DNA of 64,000 bases from Methanolobus sp. WCC4 (GTDB lineage Archaea; Halobacteriota; Methanosarcinia; Methanosarcinales; Methanosarcinaceae): the NCBI RefSeq assembly GCF_038022665.1, contig NZ_CP150629.1, positions 1,718,480 to 1,782,479 on the forward strand, in the 5' to 3' direction. Numbering within the stretch: the first letter of the stretch is position 1; each line of letters opens with the position of its first letter. Of the stretch, positions 27,871 through 37,004 are shown piece after piece. The position numbers and the translations under genes were made by a program. The notes beneath the pieces are model-generated. The model searched no databases and was not told the DNA's origin. It worked only from the letters and a program-made list of their open reading frames with translations.

Positions 27871-28560
27871 ATGTCAAAAAGAAGTTTCTTTTTAATCGTT
27901 ATCTGTTTGCAGCTATGCTTTGTACTGACTGCATCAGGTGAAGCTACTTTTTCAAATGATGTAGTTATTTCTGATGATTCTGTGAACTTTATAATACTTG
28001 AGAATTACTCAGGTGTAGATGCTGAAGTACTCCGAAGTGGACTGGATGTAAATGGTGACGGATCAGTGAATTCATCAGAAGTTGATGATTTTGTTGATCT
28101 GTTCCTTGATGGCAGGAAGTATCAGTATCTGGGTTATATTTTGCTCGATAATGATGAAATGGCTTTATCGTTAGGTTCTTTCAATATGGAATTCAATGAT
28201 GCTGAAGGAAACGTTAATACTTCAGATATGTCAGTAAAGGTAAGTGTTGACTACAGAATGAACAATTCATTGACCAAAGGTGATCACAATCTTTGGGTTC
28301 TTGGTCATCCGTCCATTAGTGATATGAAAGTTACGCTTCCTGAGGGTGCACTGCTTCTTTCATATGATGGGATCGAAAGTCCGGTCATTGGTTCAGAGGG
28401 CAGAAAGGTTGTAATTGAAGGTTCAAGTGGTATTCGCTCTTTTATGGTAGATGATCGTCTTACATATGAGTATGCAGTTTCGATCGACTTCAGAATATCT
28501 CAATTTATCGCAGACCTGTCAGTCTTCGATAATTTCTTTTCTACACACCACTTTCTTTAA
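27871..28560 (+). CDS. Secreted protein with an EF-hand-like motif
   Basis: A 229-residue protein with a signal peptide (MSKRSFFLIVICLQLCFVLTASG). Near residue 60 the sequence DVNGDGSVNSSE matches the DxNxDGxxxxxE calcium-binding loop found in dockerins and EF-hands. No second loop is visible, so this is not a full dockerin. The rest is beta-rich and unrecognised. There is no lipobox and no C-terminal anchor. It lies 64 bases after the last archaellin with its own ribosome binding site (GAGGGAATTAG). Confidence 0.7.
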   Translation: MSKRSFFLIVICLQLCFVLTASGEATFSNDVVISDDSVNFIILENYSGVDAEVLRSGLDVNGDGSVNSSEVDDFVDLFLDGRKYQYLGYILLDNDEMALSLGSFNMEFNDAEGNVNTSDMSVKVSVDYRMNNSLTKGDHNLWVLGHPSISDMKVTLPEGALLLSYDGIESPVIGSEGRKVVIEGSSGIRSFMVDDRLTYEYAVSIDFRISQFIADLSVFDNFFSTHHFL

Positions 28561-28692
28561 ATTATAATCATTTTATACAATGGCAATGAATATAATTAAG
28601 TACTATTGTTGCATTATATAGCTTTATTAATATTAATTAAACATTACTTAATTACTATCTAGCCATAAACGCATTTCATTTCAGGTGTTCGA

Positions 28693-29646
28693 ATGACTTC
28701 CAGATATTCATCAATAGTTCTTATATTCATGGTCATAGTTTCTGTATTAGGCAGTGGTTGTTCCAGTAGCTCTCCTGAGGAAGGAGCATCTGATATGGTG
28801 GTGACCTTTTTGAATGCTATCAATGATGGTGATTTTAACACTGCATATTATCATTATCAGGGGAAGGATTTTCTTGCTGTGGCAAGCGTTGAGATGATCT
28901 TCGACAATAAAGGAATTGAACCCGGTGGGATAAAGGATATCGAGATAACTGCTTTGAATGTTTCCGGGAACCTTGCAGTAGCAACTGCTGAGTGCAGTGT
29001 TTCTGCTTTTGACCAGATGGGTAATCTGGCAGATACTACAACTACAATTCCTGTCTACTTCAGATTGCAGAACAGTGACCTGGGCTGGATCGTTACAAGG
29101 GTCGCTTTCAATGAACCATTGACTATCGATGAGGCTGATCTTGTGGATATTGAGGTTGCCTCTACTCCTATAGATTCTATAGCTGACAATGCGCCGGTCA
29201 TATCTGTGTTTGCATTTGCTCTGCTTGGTGCCGGTATCTACCTGGACCGTAAGGACAAGGCAAAGAAAAAGGAGGCCAGCAGAACAGTAGATGTTTCTGG
29301 TGCAACTCCGATACAGAAGGAGTCCATAGCTCAATACGTCAGGTTCGTTCCTGCTCAGGGTATAACTGTAGGAAAAGCTACGAGTGTTGATGTATGGGTC
29401 AAGAACTTTACCCAGGAGCCCTATGAGAACTTTGCGATAAAGGCAAAATTCGGTACTGCTCTTGAGGCAGATAAAGAGAACCTGTTCTTTGATACTATTG
29501 CTCCCGGTGAAACCGTGAAAAGGACATGGATAGTAAAGCCTAAAGTTGCTGGCTGGGCATCGATCGAAGAGCCTACTGTGGTTTTCGATTACATGGGTAC
29601 AAAGTATATTGGTGTGCTTGATCCTGTGTGGCTCCAGGTTCAATGA
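28693..29646 (+). CDS. Membrane-anchored lipoprotein with CARDB-like C-terminal domain
   Basis: A 317-residue protein. Residues 1-24 are a signal ending in the lipobox VLGSGC. Residues 30-150 (MVVTFLNAINDGDFNTAYYHY...) look like a small cone-fold, DUF4878-like domain. A hydrophobic segment near 168-186 (APVISVFAFALLGAGIYL) is followed by a KDKAKKKE stop-transfer. The last 110 residues (VRFVPAQGITVGKATSVDVWVKNF...PGETVKRTWIVKPKVAG) resemble a CARDB/Ig-like beta-sandwich. Its stop overlaps a micro-gene by four bases, which is followed directly by the deacetylase gene, so it appears to start that operon. Confidence 0.75.
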   Translation: MTSRYSSIVLIFMVIVSVLGSGCSSSSPEEGASDMVVTFLNAINDGDFNTAYYHYQGKDFLAVASVEMIFDNKGIEPGGIKDIEITALNVSGNLAVATAECSVSAFDQMGNLADTTTTIPVYFRLQNSDLGWIVTRVAFNEPLTIDEADLVDIEVASTPIDSIADNAPVISVFAFALLGAGIYLDRKDKAKKKEASRTVDVSGATPIQKESIAQYVRFVPAQGITVGKATSVDVWVKNFTQEPYENFAIKAKFGTALEADKENLFFDTIAPGETVKRTWIVKPKVAGWASIEEPTVVFDYMGTKYIGVLDPVWLQVQ

Positions 29647-29735
29647 ATTTTAAGACGATGAATGGTATTTACGGCATTTACGATATTTATGAAATTAGCA
29701 GTATTTACGATATTTGCAGTATTCAAGGGCGATAA
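29643..29735 (+). CDS. 30-residue tripeptide-repeat micro-gene
   Basis: The ATG at 29643 overlaps the previous stop (ATGA), and the frame ends at TAA 29733-29735, two bases before the deacetylase ATG. After MNFKTMN the product is seven tripeptides of the form x-I-Y/S/C/Q (GIY, GIY, DIY, EIS, SIY, DIC, SIQ), encoded by a nine-base period in the DNA. It has no signal sequence. It could be a real peptide, a translation-coupling spacer, or a simple repeat that happens to be open. The overlap on both sides favours translation. Confidence 0.4.
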   Translation: MNFKTMNGIYGIYDIYEISSIYDICSIQGR

Positions 29736-29737
29736 GG

Positions 29738-31759
29738 ATGTCATCGGAGAATAGCGACAAGGATCCCTCATCAAAACCCTCATCTTCTGATCTGATGAAA
29801 AAGCTGAATGATGCTTTTTCTTCTTATCTGGATGGAGATGGGTCAACTGCCGGGCCAGATAGCATATCTGAAAAAGAATCCCTCCTGGAGCTTGTACGTT
29901 CAGAGATAGCTGAAAAACAGGCTCATATGGAAGGGAATTCCGATGAGGATGTTGTCGCAGAGGATCCGGTCACTGCTATTGAAGGAGTTATTGATCCTGA
30001 AAATGATCGACCGGCCATTTCAGAGATAAAAGATACTGAAGCCATTGTAGATATTGAGACATCGGAGGTATTGGAAACACCTGTAGTTCCGGATGCTCTG
30101 TCAGGTGTCTTTGATGATGTTCAGTATCAATCTGTGGATATCGAAGTAACCGAAGATGAAGGTCCGACCGAAGATGAAGATGAAGGACGTTATTCCGAAG
30201 TCATATCCGATATTCTGAAAAAGAAACCTAAAACAACATCTGCTCCTGCTTCAGTTACTAAAAATGAGCATTTGTCTGATATTCTCTCCGGGACCGAGGA
30301 CGAACCATCGGTTGAAGAAAAGGTTCCCGATCCTGATATCAAATTGAAAGGAACTGGAAATGACTTTGTGCCTGTTGAGATGCCAGCAAAAGAAGATGAA
30401 GGAACACCTGTCATGATCAAACCTGAGTTCAGGAAAACTCTTTTGAAGGACGACAGTTCGAGACCTGTTCCATCTTTCGTAGATAATACTCCAAAAGATA
30501 AGCCAAAAGTATCTGTTGTCAAAAAAAGTGAACCTGCTGAAAAGGTCGAAAAGCCAGATATCCGCCGGCCTTCTTCAGTTCCTTCTTCTGAACCATTACC
30601 TGAACCTATTCAAAAGAAAGATGTTCGATCTGTTCAAACTTCTCAGGAGAAGGCCGAAGAAGTCGTATTTGATACACCTGATATTGCTTTCCTTTACAAC
30701 AAGGACCACACAAGCCATGATGCTGCTTCCCTTTCCATGAACACTCATGAGAAACCTGAACGTATTATCAAGGCCATGTGGTATCTGGAAAAGAGTAAGG
30801 TCTTTGAGGATGGTACATGCACGCTTCTCAATGACTTCGAGATGGCGGATGAATCCGATCTTTTGAGGGTGCATGATGAATCCTATATCTCTTTCGTTCG
30901 CAACTATGCGAGTTCAGGAGGGGGTTTCCTTGGTGACAGCACTTATATGACACCAACTTCCTATGATATTGCCAAGATGGCAGCGGGTGCAGCTATAAAG
31001 GCCGGCGATCTGCTGGTAGATAAGGAATATTCCCATGCATTCGTGCTGGCACGTCCGCCGGGGCACCATGCCAGTTCCCAGAAGTATGGAGGTTTCTGTC
31101 TTTTCAATAATGCAGCAGTTCTTGCAAGATACCTGCAAAAGTGCAGGAACGTCAGGAAAGTTTTGATACTTGACTGGGACGCCCATGCAGGCGATGGTAC
31201 GATGGAGATCTTCTATGAGGACCCTACAGTTATGTTCCTGTCAACTCACCGTGATCCTCACGGGTTCTATCCACGTAAAGGCTTCAGTACACAGATCGGG
31301 GAGAATGCAGGTAAAGGGTACACTCTGAATGTCGAGATGCCTGAAGGTTCCGGCAATGAGGAATACATGCTGGCCTTTGATGAGGCCATCATACCCATGA
31401 TACGTCATTTCTCACCTGATTTCCTGATAGTGAGCTGCGGTTTTGATGCATACTATAAAGAAAAGAACATCGGCCTGGCTCTTGATTCTGAAGGTTATCA
31501 TCAGTTGACCACAAAGGTGCGCTCGGTATTCGATGGTCCGATGGTCTTCCTTATGGAAGGTGGTTATCACGATTCCAATGGCCAGTTGTGCCATAGTGTC
31601 CTTAATTCCCTTCACGGCAAACCAAATCCTGTAAGTGACCGTCAGGAGATGTCAAGTTATAAGGTGACCCAGCAAAAACAGATATTCGAGCAAACGAAGA
31701 AAAAAGTAGAGGAATCGAAAAAGCATAGTCCGGTACTTTCTTCACAGGTGTCCCAATGA
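29738..31759 (+). CDS. Histone-deacetylase-family enzyme with long acidic N-terminal region
   Basis: About 673 residues. The first 310 or so are acidic, Ser/Pro/Lys-rich and low-complexity with no fold signature. The C-terminal 340 residues are a zinc-dependent class II/AcuC-type deacetylase: RPPGHHA near residue 438 (catalytic His pair), LDWDAHAGDG near 478 (zinc Asp and His), CGFDAY near 566 (second zinc Asp), and MEGGYHD near 605 (transition-state Tyr). All active residues are present. Substrates in this family include acetyl-lysine proteins and acetylpolyamines. The start at 29738 follows AAGG; a TTG at 29714 is less likely. It overlaps the next deacetylase gene by four bases. Confidence 0.9.
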   Translation: MSSENSDKDPSSKPSSSDLMKKLNDAFSSYLDGDGSTAGPDSISEKESLLELVRSEIAEKQAHMEGNSDEDVVAEDPVTAIEGVIDPENDRPAISEIKDTEAIVDIETSEVLETPVVPDALSGVFDDVQYQSVDIEVTEDEGPTEDEDEGRYSEVISDILKKKPKTTSAPASVTKNEHLSDILSGTEDEPSVEEKVPDPDIKLKGTGNDFVPVEMPAKEDEGTPVMIKPEFRKTLLKDDSSRPVPSFVDNTPKDKPKVSVVKKSEPAEKVEKPDIRRPSSVPSSEPLPEPIQKKDVRSVQTSQEKAEEVVFDTPDIAFLYNKDHTSHDAASLSMNTHEKPERIIKAMWYLEKSKVFEDGTCTLLNDFEMADESDLLRVHDESYISFVRNYASSGGGFLGDSTYMTPTSYDIAKMAAGAAIKAGDLLVDKEYSHAFVLARPPGHHASSQKYGGFCLFNNAAVLARYLQKCRNVRKVLILDWDAHAGDGTMEIFYEDPTVMFLSTHRDPHGFYPRKGFSTQIGENAGKGYTLNVEMPEGSGNEEYMLAFDEAIIPMIRHFSPDFLIVSCGFDAYYKEKNIGLALDSEGYHQLTTKVRSVFDGPMVFLMEGGYHDSNGQLCHSVLNSLHGKPNPVSDRQEMSSYKVTQQKQIFEQTKKKVEESKKHSPVLSSQVSQ

Positions 31760-32832
31760 TCAATGTTGGCCTTACGTTCAATGAGAATCACCATCTTCAT
31801 GATTCAAAGCTGAATGGTTTTCCATGTCCTGAGAATCCATCAAGGTTGAAGGGTATTCTGGACTATCTTGAAAGCAGTGATCTGGTCGATGGTGAAAGGT
31901 GTTGTTTCTATAGTTCTGAACCTGCTTCGTTAAAGGATATACTGCGTGTTCATGATGTAAGATATATCGATCATCTGAAAGCATGCACAAAGGATAGTGC
32001 GCTAAGCCCGGGAAATGATGTATACGTTTGTCCTTCATCGCTGGATGTAGCTTTACAGGCATTGGGATGCGTTCTGAATTCCGGGGATCTGGTAGCCAGG
32101 GGGAAGTGCACTCATTCTTTTGCGCTGGTGCGTCCGCCTGGTCATCATGCGGCTTCTGAGGCTTCAAGTGGATTCTGTCTTTTCAATAATTCCGGTATAC
32201 TTGCCAGATATCTCCAGAAGACATACGGGCTTGAGAGGATCGCAATATTCAATATCGATGCCCATGCATCAGATGGGACCTATTCGGTGTTCGAAGATGA
32301 TCCCGATGTGCTTTGCATATCTGTTCATCAGGATCAGTCGACCCTGTATCCTCATAAGGGTTTCATCCGTGATATTGGAGTAAGGCCTGCACTTGGTCTT
32401 TGCATCAATATGGAAATGCCACCTGAAGCAAGCAATCCTGAATATGGGATATTCTATGATGAGATTGTGGAAAAGGTTCTGGAGAAGTTCAATCCTCAAT
32501 TGGTCATACTTGAGTGTGGTTTTGATGCTTACCACAAGGAACCTTTGACCAGATTGAACCTGACAATTAATGGCTACTACAGAATAATATTTAAACTTGC
32601 AAGTAAATGGAACGTTGTATCGCTACTTGAAGGTGGCTATCATGATGACCTTGGTCTTCTGACATCCGTCGTCATTCGTGCATTGCTTGGAATGGATAAC
32701 GTTAAGGATGATGTTGACCTGATCGATCTGCTTGCTTCAAGGCATGCAGGCACAAGGAAGGATTTCGACAAAAATCTCTCAAACCTGAAGATGAGGCTGG
32801 AGTCCTACTGGGGACCGTGGAACCATATTTAA
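31756..32832 (+). CDS. Second histone-deacetylase-family enzyme
   Basis: A 358-residue stand-alone deacetylase paralogous to the domain just upstream. RPPGHHA near residue 125, NIDAHASDG near 166, CGFDAY near 253 and LEGGYHDD near 295 preserve the His pair, the zinc ligands and the Tyr. The N-terminus starts directly with the catalytic fold (MINVGLTFNENHHLHD). It is translationally coupled to the first enzyme (ATGA), which suggests equal amounts and perhaps a heterodimer. A GNAT acetyltransferase gene follows after 30 bases. Confidence 0.92.
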   Translation: MINVGLTFNENHHLHDSKLNGFPCPENPSRLKGILDYLESSDLVDGERCCFYSSEPASLKDILRVHDVRYIDHLKACTKDSALSPGNDVYVCPSSLDVALQALGCVLNSGDLVARGKCTHSFALVRPPGHHAASEASSGFCLFNNSGILARYLQKTYGLERIAIFNIDAHASDGTYSVFEDDPDVLCISVHQDQSTLYPHKGFIRDIGVRPALGLCINMEMPPEASNPEYGIFYDEIVEKVLEKFNPQLVILECGFDAYHKEPLTRLNLTINGYYRIIFKLASKWNVVSLLEGGYHDDLGLLTSVVIRALLGMDNVKDDVDLIDLLASRHAGTRKDFDKNLSNLKMRLESYWGPWNHI

Positions 32833-32862
32833 GGTACTGCACTTTGATGAATAGATGGTAAT

Positions 32863-33765
32863 ATGTTCGAGCTTGGAAAAACAGAAGATGGGATAACTTT
32901 CTATAAACTTGAGCATGCCTTTGAGCTTGACAAGTTGAAGATAGGTGAGTTCAGCTATTTCAGAAAATATCTGGGCATGTCCGACTATCTGGCGAATTTC
33001 AGAAGCTGGCTTAAAAGACCTACGGTTGCTCTGGTTCTTGCTATGTCCGGGAACACGGTTGTAGGATGGTCCATGAATGAGAAATGGAGCTCTCCCTCAA
33101 AGGACGGCAGACCTGTCTATGTTCTTCGCGGTATCGAGGTCTCTCCGCAACTTGCCAGAAAGGGTATGGGTAAGTGCATGTTCTTCCTTATCTCAAAGGT
33201 CCTTATAGGTCATATTATAACCAAACCTGTGAACAGTACCGCAAAACTGTTCTTCGAATCCATGAATTTCGAAGAACCTGCGTACAGTTCTCCTGTACAT
33301 CTCACTGACCATCCGGGTTATCTGATCCTTGAGGAAGGCAATAAGGGTTCAGTGTTCTGTGATAATGTTTCTTTGTTCAATGAGAATATCATGGCATGCA
33401 GGCAGAAGATGTTCCCAAAGGAGATGTGTGTTGAAGCTGCAAAGAATGATCTCGATCCAGTGGCATCAACAGCGAAATGTGACCTCGTGGATAATCCCGG
33501 AGATTCTGCAGGTGAAGTTACTGAAGAGGTAGGAGAGATCCTGCCTGAAACCCCTGAAGTCGAACCAGCTCCTGAAGATCCGGAGGAAGAGTTCATATTC
33601 GATGGTAAGTTCATCGGTGAACAGAAGATGATGTCCCCATGCAAGTGCGGTCATGCTGTGGTGAACAAATACCAGGTGACAGGTAAGAGGTCAGGTACTG
33701 CTTTTATCTGTACCGAATGTCATGTTGAGAGATATTTCCTGCCGCTGAAGCAAAAGAAGAAATGA
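32863..33765 (+). CDS. GNAT acetyltransferase with C-terminal zinc ribbon
   Basis: A 300-residue protein. Residues 1-155 are a GNAT acetyltransferase with motif A LRGIEVSPQLARKGMGKCMFF near 88-108, where the acetyl-CoA pyrophosphate loop R..GMG is intact, and NSTAKLFFESMNF near 125. An acidic linker of about 50 residues leads to a C-terminal ribbon with CKCG...C..C (residues 260-288) that probably binds zinc. It is paralogous to the GNAT at 39638-40399. Placed right behind two deacetylases it could install the marks they remove. A T-rich terminator (CTTTTTTGTTTT) follows. Confidence 0.85.
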   Translation: MFELGKTEDGITFYKLEHAFELDKLKIGEFSYFRKYLGMSDYLANFRSWLKRPTVALVLAMSGNTVVGWSMNEKWSSPSKDGRPVYVLRGIEVSPQLARKGMGKCMFFLISKVLIGHIITKPVNSTAKLFFESMNFEEPAYSSPVHLTDHPGYLILEEGNKGSVFCDNVSLFNENIMACRQKMFPKEMCVEAAKNDLDPVASTAKCDLVDNPGDSAGEVTEEVGEILPETPEVEPAPEDPEEEFIFDGKFIGEQKMMSPCKCGHAVVNKYQVTGKRSGTAFICTECHVERYFLPLKQKKK

Positions 33766-33946
33766 AGTAGAGTTTCCTATCTTTTTTGTTTTATATCATT
33801 CATTTTTAATTTTAATTATATTTTCTGTATTTCAATCTGTTAATATTTTTGTACATGTTTTGCTTACGCAAAAGTTGCTAAAATCCTCTGATCAACAGAA
33901 GATTATTAATAGAGCCAATACAATATATGTCATAATTATAATACTT

Positions 33947-33957
33947 AATATATAATT
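33947..33957 (+). promoter_or_regulatory. TATA box for the CheF-like operon
   Basis: AATATATAATT lies about 27-30 bases before the ATG at 33980, so the message would have a very short leader. It shows that the 33980-41004 genes have their own promoter, separate from the deacetylase operon. Confidence 0.5.
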
Positions 33958-33979
33958 TATTTGTACGGGGTCCTTCCAT

Positions 33980-34567
33980 ATGGCTCAAGAGCAGGGAATT
34001 GCAAAAGTAGATCTGACTTACATTTATAAAGCAGTAATGATGGGAACCTCCCTTTATTCAGATAACTGGGAGAAGGGTGTCCTCTATCTTACCAACCTCA
34101 ACCTGTGGTTCTCAGAGGGTGGTGGATGGTTGACCATTCCATTGAAAAACGTCACGATGGTAGGGAGGGAAGTGACCGACCCGATCCGCATGAAAGCCCA
34201 GCGGACAATTGGTACTTCACACATCCTGTTGATAGACTATCTCCAGCCATCATCGGTAGTAGAAGGAGCAACAGCATCAGCCACAGCATTACTGGCAGGT
34301 AACGAAGCGATAATAAGCACGCTCAAAGCCTATCTGCAGCCTATGTGCGGCACACCACCTAAGAAACAATCCCTTTCTGACGTTGACAAGAAGCTCCTTT
34401 ACATGCTGTCCACAGGAGTTAACGACCTGCAAAAGCTCGTTTTCTTCATCGGTGTAGATAACGAGACACTGGCAAACAGTTTCAAGAATCTGAGGGAACA
34501 GGGCCTGTGCGACACTTCAGGAACGCTTACAGAACAGGGTCACAAACAGATCAGGGAGATGATGTGA
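33980..34567 (+). CDS. CheF-like PH/winged-helix protein
   Basis: A 195-residue protein. Residues 15-115 have a PH/GRAM-like pattern (EKGVLYLTNLNLWFSEGGGWLTIPLKNVTMVGREV), and residues 130-195 form a winged helix (KKLLYMLSTGVNDLQKLVFFIGVDNETLANSFKNLREQGLC). This layout matches the CheF family (DUF439), which links the chemotaxis machinery to the archaellum motor in Euryarchaeota. Context downstream of archaellins supports that. No CheA, CheY or receptor genes are in the window, so it might act in a different signalling chain. Confidence 0.65.
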   Translation: MAQEQGIAKVDLTYIYKAVMMGTSLYSDNWEKGVLYLTNLNLWFSEGGGWLTIPLKNVTMVGREVTDPIRMKAQRTIGTSHILLIDYLQPSSVVEGATASATALLAGNEAIISTLKAYLQPMCGTPPKKQSLSDVDKKLLYMLSTGVNDLQKLVFFIGVDNETLANSFKNLREQGLCDTSGTLTEQGHKQIREMM

Positions 34568-34600
34568 AATGGATATGATCATAAAGATGGAGGTATACGA

Positions 34601-35518
34601 ATGACCGACCCGGGCCTTCCTCCATTTATGCAGAATTCAGGCGGTGGCGGACCACCTTCAATGTCCGAAGGTAGTTTCGGTCAGTCAATGGGTGCCTTTG
34701 GTGCTTTGCTGAAATTACAGCAGAACATCAGCGAAAGGTTCCCACGGTCCAAAGTACCGTGGAGCGAGACCAGAAAGTTCCTCAAAGCTATCAGCATCGA
34801 TGGGATCAGGTCAACTTCTCTTTATAAATTCCACATGGACTTCTTCAAGGAGATCGGTCTTGGCAGCATGCAGCTGATCTCATATGCGCCGATGCATTAC
34901 ATCTACGCTGTTCCCAATAATCCGGTATGTAACTTCTATCCTGCACTCAACAACCAGAAGGTCTGTGTTGCCACTACGGATGCGCTTCACCGTTTCTTCA
35001 GGGAAGAACTCGAGCTTGAATGTTCGGTCGAGGAAACAGAGTGTATCAAGAACGGGGACCCTGTGTGCAAGTTCAAGGTCGACCTTCAGCCGATCTCTGC
35101 ATATCAGGTAATGCTGGATAAGAATGACAAGATGATCCTTTCCGGTGTAAGACCACCTGTGGAGCAGGACGAGCTCATGGAACGTGTGAAGGCACTTACC
35201 GTTTACAAGCTTCTGGAAAAGGGTAAGCTCTCTGAGATAGGCAGTGCTTACATGCAGTTCGCAAGCAGTATGAATGTAGAGGAAAAGGTATTCGATCCGC
35301 CATGGAAGCTCAAGGAGGAACTATCCTCCATCGCTGAGACCCATAATACATTTGGTGGTGCTTTTGGTGAGATGGCCAATAAGATACAGGCAGAACAGTC
35401 TCCTGCACCGGCGGCCCCGAAACCAGCTGTCTCCGAAGAAACTAAGAAACTGCAGGAAGAGGCTAAAAAGACAGACAGCTTTGCCGAACTCCTTGCTAAA
35501 ATGAAAAAGAATGAGTAG
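34601..35518 (+). CDS. V4R-domain protein
   Basis: A 305-residue protein. A Gly/Pro/Ser-rich N-terminus of about 35 residues is followed by a V4R (vinyl-4-reductase-like) small-molecule-binding domain at about 55-185, with the typical VEETECIKNGDPVCKFKV cysteine-containing end. The last 110 residues are helical and end in an Ala/Lys/Glu-rich coiled segment. V4R domains act as ligand sensors or assembly modules. The ribosome binding site is GGAGG. It lies 33 bases after the CheF-like gene in the same operon. Confidence 0.75.
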   Translation: MTDPGLPPFMQNSGGGGPPSMSEGSFGQSMGAFGALLKLQQNISERFPRSKVPWSETRKFLKAISIDGIRSTSLYKFHMDFFKEIGLGSMQLISYAPMHYIYAVPNNPVCNFYPALNNQKVCVATTDALHRFFREELELECSVEETECIKNGDPVCKFKVDLQPISAYQVMLDKNDKMILSGVRPPVEQDELMERVKALTVYKLLEKGKLSEIGSAYMQFASSMNVEEKVFDPPWKLKEELSSIAETHNTFGGAFGEMANKIQAEQSPAPAAPKPAVSEETKKLQEEAKKTDSFAELLAKMKKNE

Positions 35519-35526
35519 TGATACAA

Positions 35527-35892
35527 ATGGCAGGTTACAGATCAGCTTCACACAATGATCATCTGGGAGAATTTATTGGTGAGTTCATAAGGGTGATCAC
35601 ATACAACTCTCATTACAGGGGCGAGTGCGTAAGGATCGATCCCAATAACAACAATGTGCTCTTAAAAGGTGTCGTTAAGAAGAACGAGACCGGATGGATG
35701 GATATCAGTGAAAGCATGGTAATAATGGGACATTCCATAGAATCAGTATACATAGAGAAGAGTTTTCCTTTTGACAGTAATGAATCCCTTGTGCTCTCTA
35801 TCGAGGATGGTTCACTTCATCCAGGCTCAGAGCCGGAGATGCAGGGATCTGATATCATGGGTGACATGGAATTTCCGGAGGAATTTAAATGA
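35527..35892 (+). CDS. LSm-like small protein
   Basis: About 121 residues. GEFIGEFIRVITYNSHYRGECVRIDPNNNNVLLKGVVKKNE (residues 12-52, shown only as pattern) has the strand order of an Sm/LSm SH3-like barrel: a Gly-containing second strand, xIDxxxNNVxL, then further strands through MVIMGHSIESVYIEK. The C-terminal 35 residues are acidic. Its role could be RNA binding or protein scaffolding. The start is ATG 35527 or GTG 35518, the latter overlapping the previous stop. Its stop overlaps the KaiC-like gene by four bases. Confidence 0.65.
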   Translation: MAGYRSASHNDHLGEFIGEFIRVITYNSHYRGECVRIDPNNNNVLLKGVVKKNETGWMDISESMVIMGHSIESVYIEKSFPFDSNESLVLSIEDGSLHPGSEPEMQGSDIMGDMEFPEEFK

Positions 35893-36986
35893 GCGGCGAA
35901 AAAAGGATACCAACCGGCATTGCAGGTCTTGACAGGGTAATTGAAGGTGGTGTACGTGATAATACGACACTTCTTGTCGTAGGATCAAGTGGTACCGGTA
36001 AATCTACTTTTGCAATGCAATATCTTAATTATGGTCTTGAACACGGGGAGAATGGTCTGTACATTAGTATGGAAGAGCCTCCTGAACAGATCATGCGTGA
36101 AGCAAAGATGTTAGGATTCAATCTTGATAAATACTATAATAAAGAGTTATTCTTCTTTCACTCAAAGGGTAAGGATTTTGTAAAGCTCGTAGATGAGCAG
36201 TTGCCTGCACTTGTGGAAGCGAACAAGAACTATTCGGTGAAGACCCGTGTCATCATCGACCCGCTGACACCTCTGATATGGGCCATACAGGACAAACAGG
36301 AACAGCGTGAGATCATCACAAAGCTTTTCTATACATTGAAGCAGCTTGGGCCTGTTCTGATCACAACGGAAGAACATGCAGCTCCGGGTGAGACCATTGG
36401 TGAGGATGTACTCATCCCTATCTACATGTCAGATGGTGCGGTCCACCTGACATACAGGCCGATCGGAGGTGCGTTTAACAGGGCGCTTGAGATCGTTAAG
36501 ATGCGTGCCACAAGACATGGTGAAGAGGTCTATCCTTACATATTCGTCCGTGGTGTGGGTGTTGTTGTTAGGACGACCCCGCTGGTATCTGCTGAGGATC
36601 TGCGCAAGTATGATGATGTGTTCGATAAGGCCATCAGGACCGCTGCAGATATCGGAGCCAGCGAGCGGATGCTGGAACGCCTTGTCTATGTCAAGGAGAA
36701 CTGGTCCTATCCGTTCTCTCCAAAGGAAACCCTTCAGATATTCTTCGAATCCCAGGGTCTCAATGATGCTGTGACCAGAGAGGAGCTTGCGAAGAGAAGA
36801 GAGATCGAAGCTAGCTCTCCGGAGACCAATCTTGATATAGCTGAAATTACCGGTGGGACATTACAGGTAGAAGACGAAGTTGTCATGCCGGATTTCCAGG
36901 ATGATGCGGTTGTTTCTGATCCGGAAGGCGAAGAAGGTCTTATTGAGATAGACAGCCTGAGCGAGCTGGAAGAACTGGTCCAATGA
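35889..36986 (+). CDS. KaiC/RAD55-like RecA-fold ATPase
   Basis: A 365-residue ATPase. IPTGIAGLDRVIEGGV opens the fold. Walker A is VVGSSGTGKSTF (residues 31-42), ISMEEPPEQIM near 62 resembles the KaiC catalytic-glutamate region, and Walker B is RVIIDPLTPL near 122. A C-terminal extension of about 110 residues is helical and then acidic (QDDAVVSDPEGEEG). It has a single RecA domain, unlike cyanobacterial KaiC. It is coupled to the LSm-like gene and 18 bases from the Roadblock gene. It is not ArlH, being longer and different in sequence. Confidence 0.85.
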   Translation: MSGEKRIPTGIAGLDRVIEGGVRDNTTLLVVGSSGTGKSTFAMQYLNYGLEHGENGLYISMEEPPEQIMREAKMLGFNLDKYYNKELFFFHSKGKDFVKLVDEQLPALVEANKNYSVKTRVIIDPLTPLIWAIQDKQEQREIITKLFYTLKQLGPVLITTEEHAAPGETIGEDVLIPIYMSDGAVHLTYRPIGGAFNRALEIVKMRATRHGEEVYPYIFVRGVGVVVRTTPLVSAEDLRKYDDVFDKAIRTAADIGASERMLERLVYVKENWSYPFSPKETLQIFFESQGLNDAVTREELAKRREIEASSPETNLDIAEITGGTLQVEDEVVMPDFQDDAVVSDPEGEEGLIEIDSLSELEELVQ

Positions 36987-37004
36987 TGCAAGAGGTGGAT
37001 TGAC

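Noticed and set aside
35889-36986. Circadian-clock type KaiC or ArlH
   Set aside because: It has one RecA domain instead of two, no KaiA/KaiB genes nearby, and a long C-terminal extension not found in ArlH.
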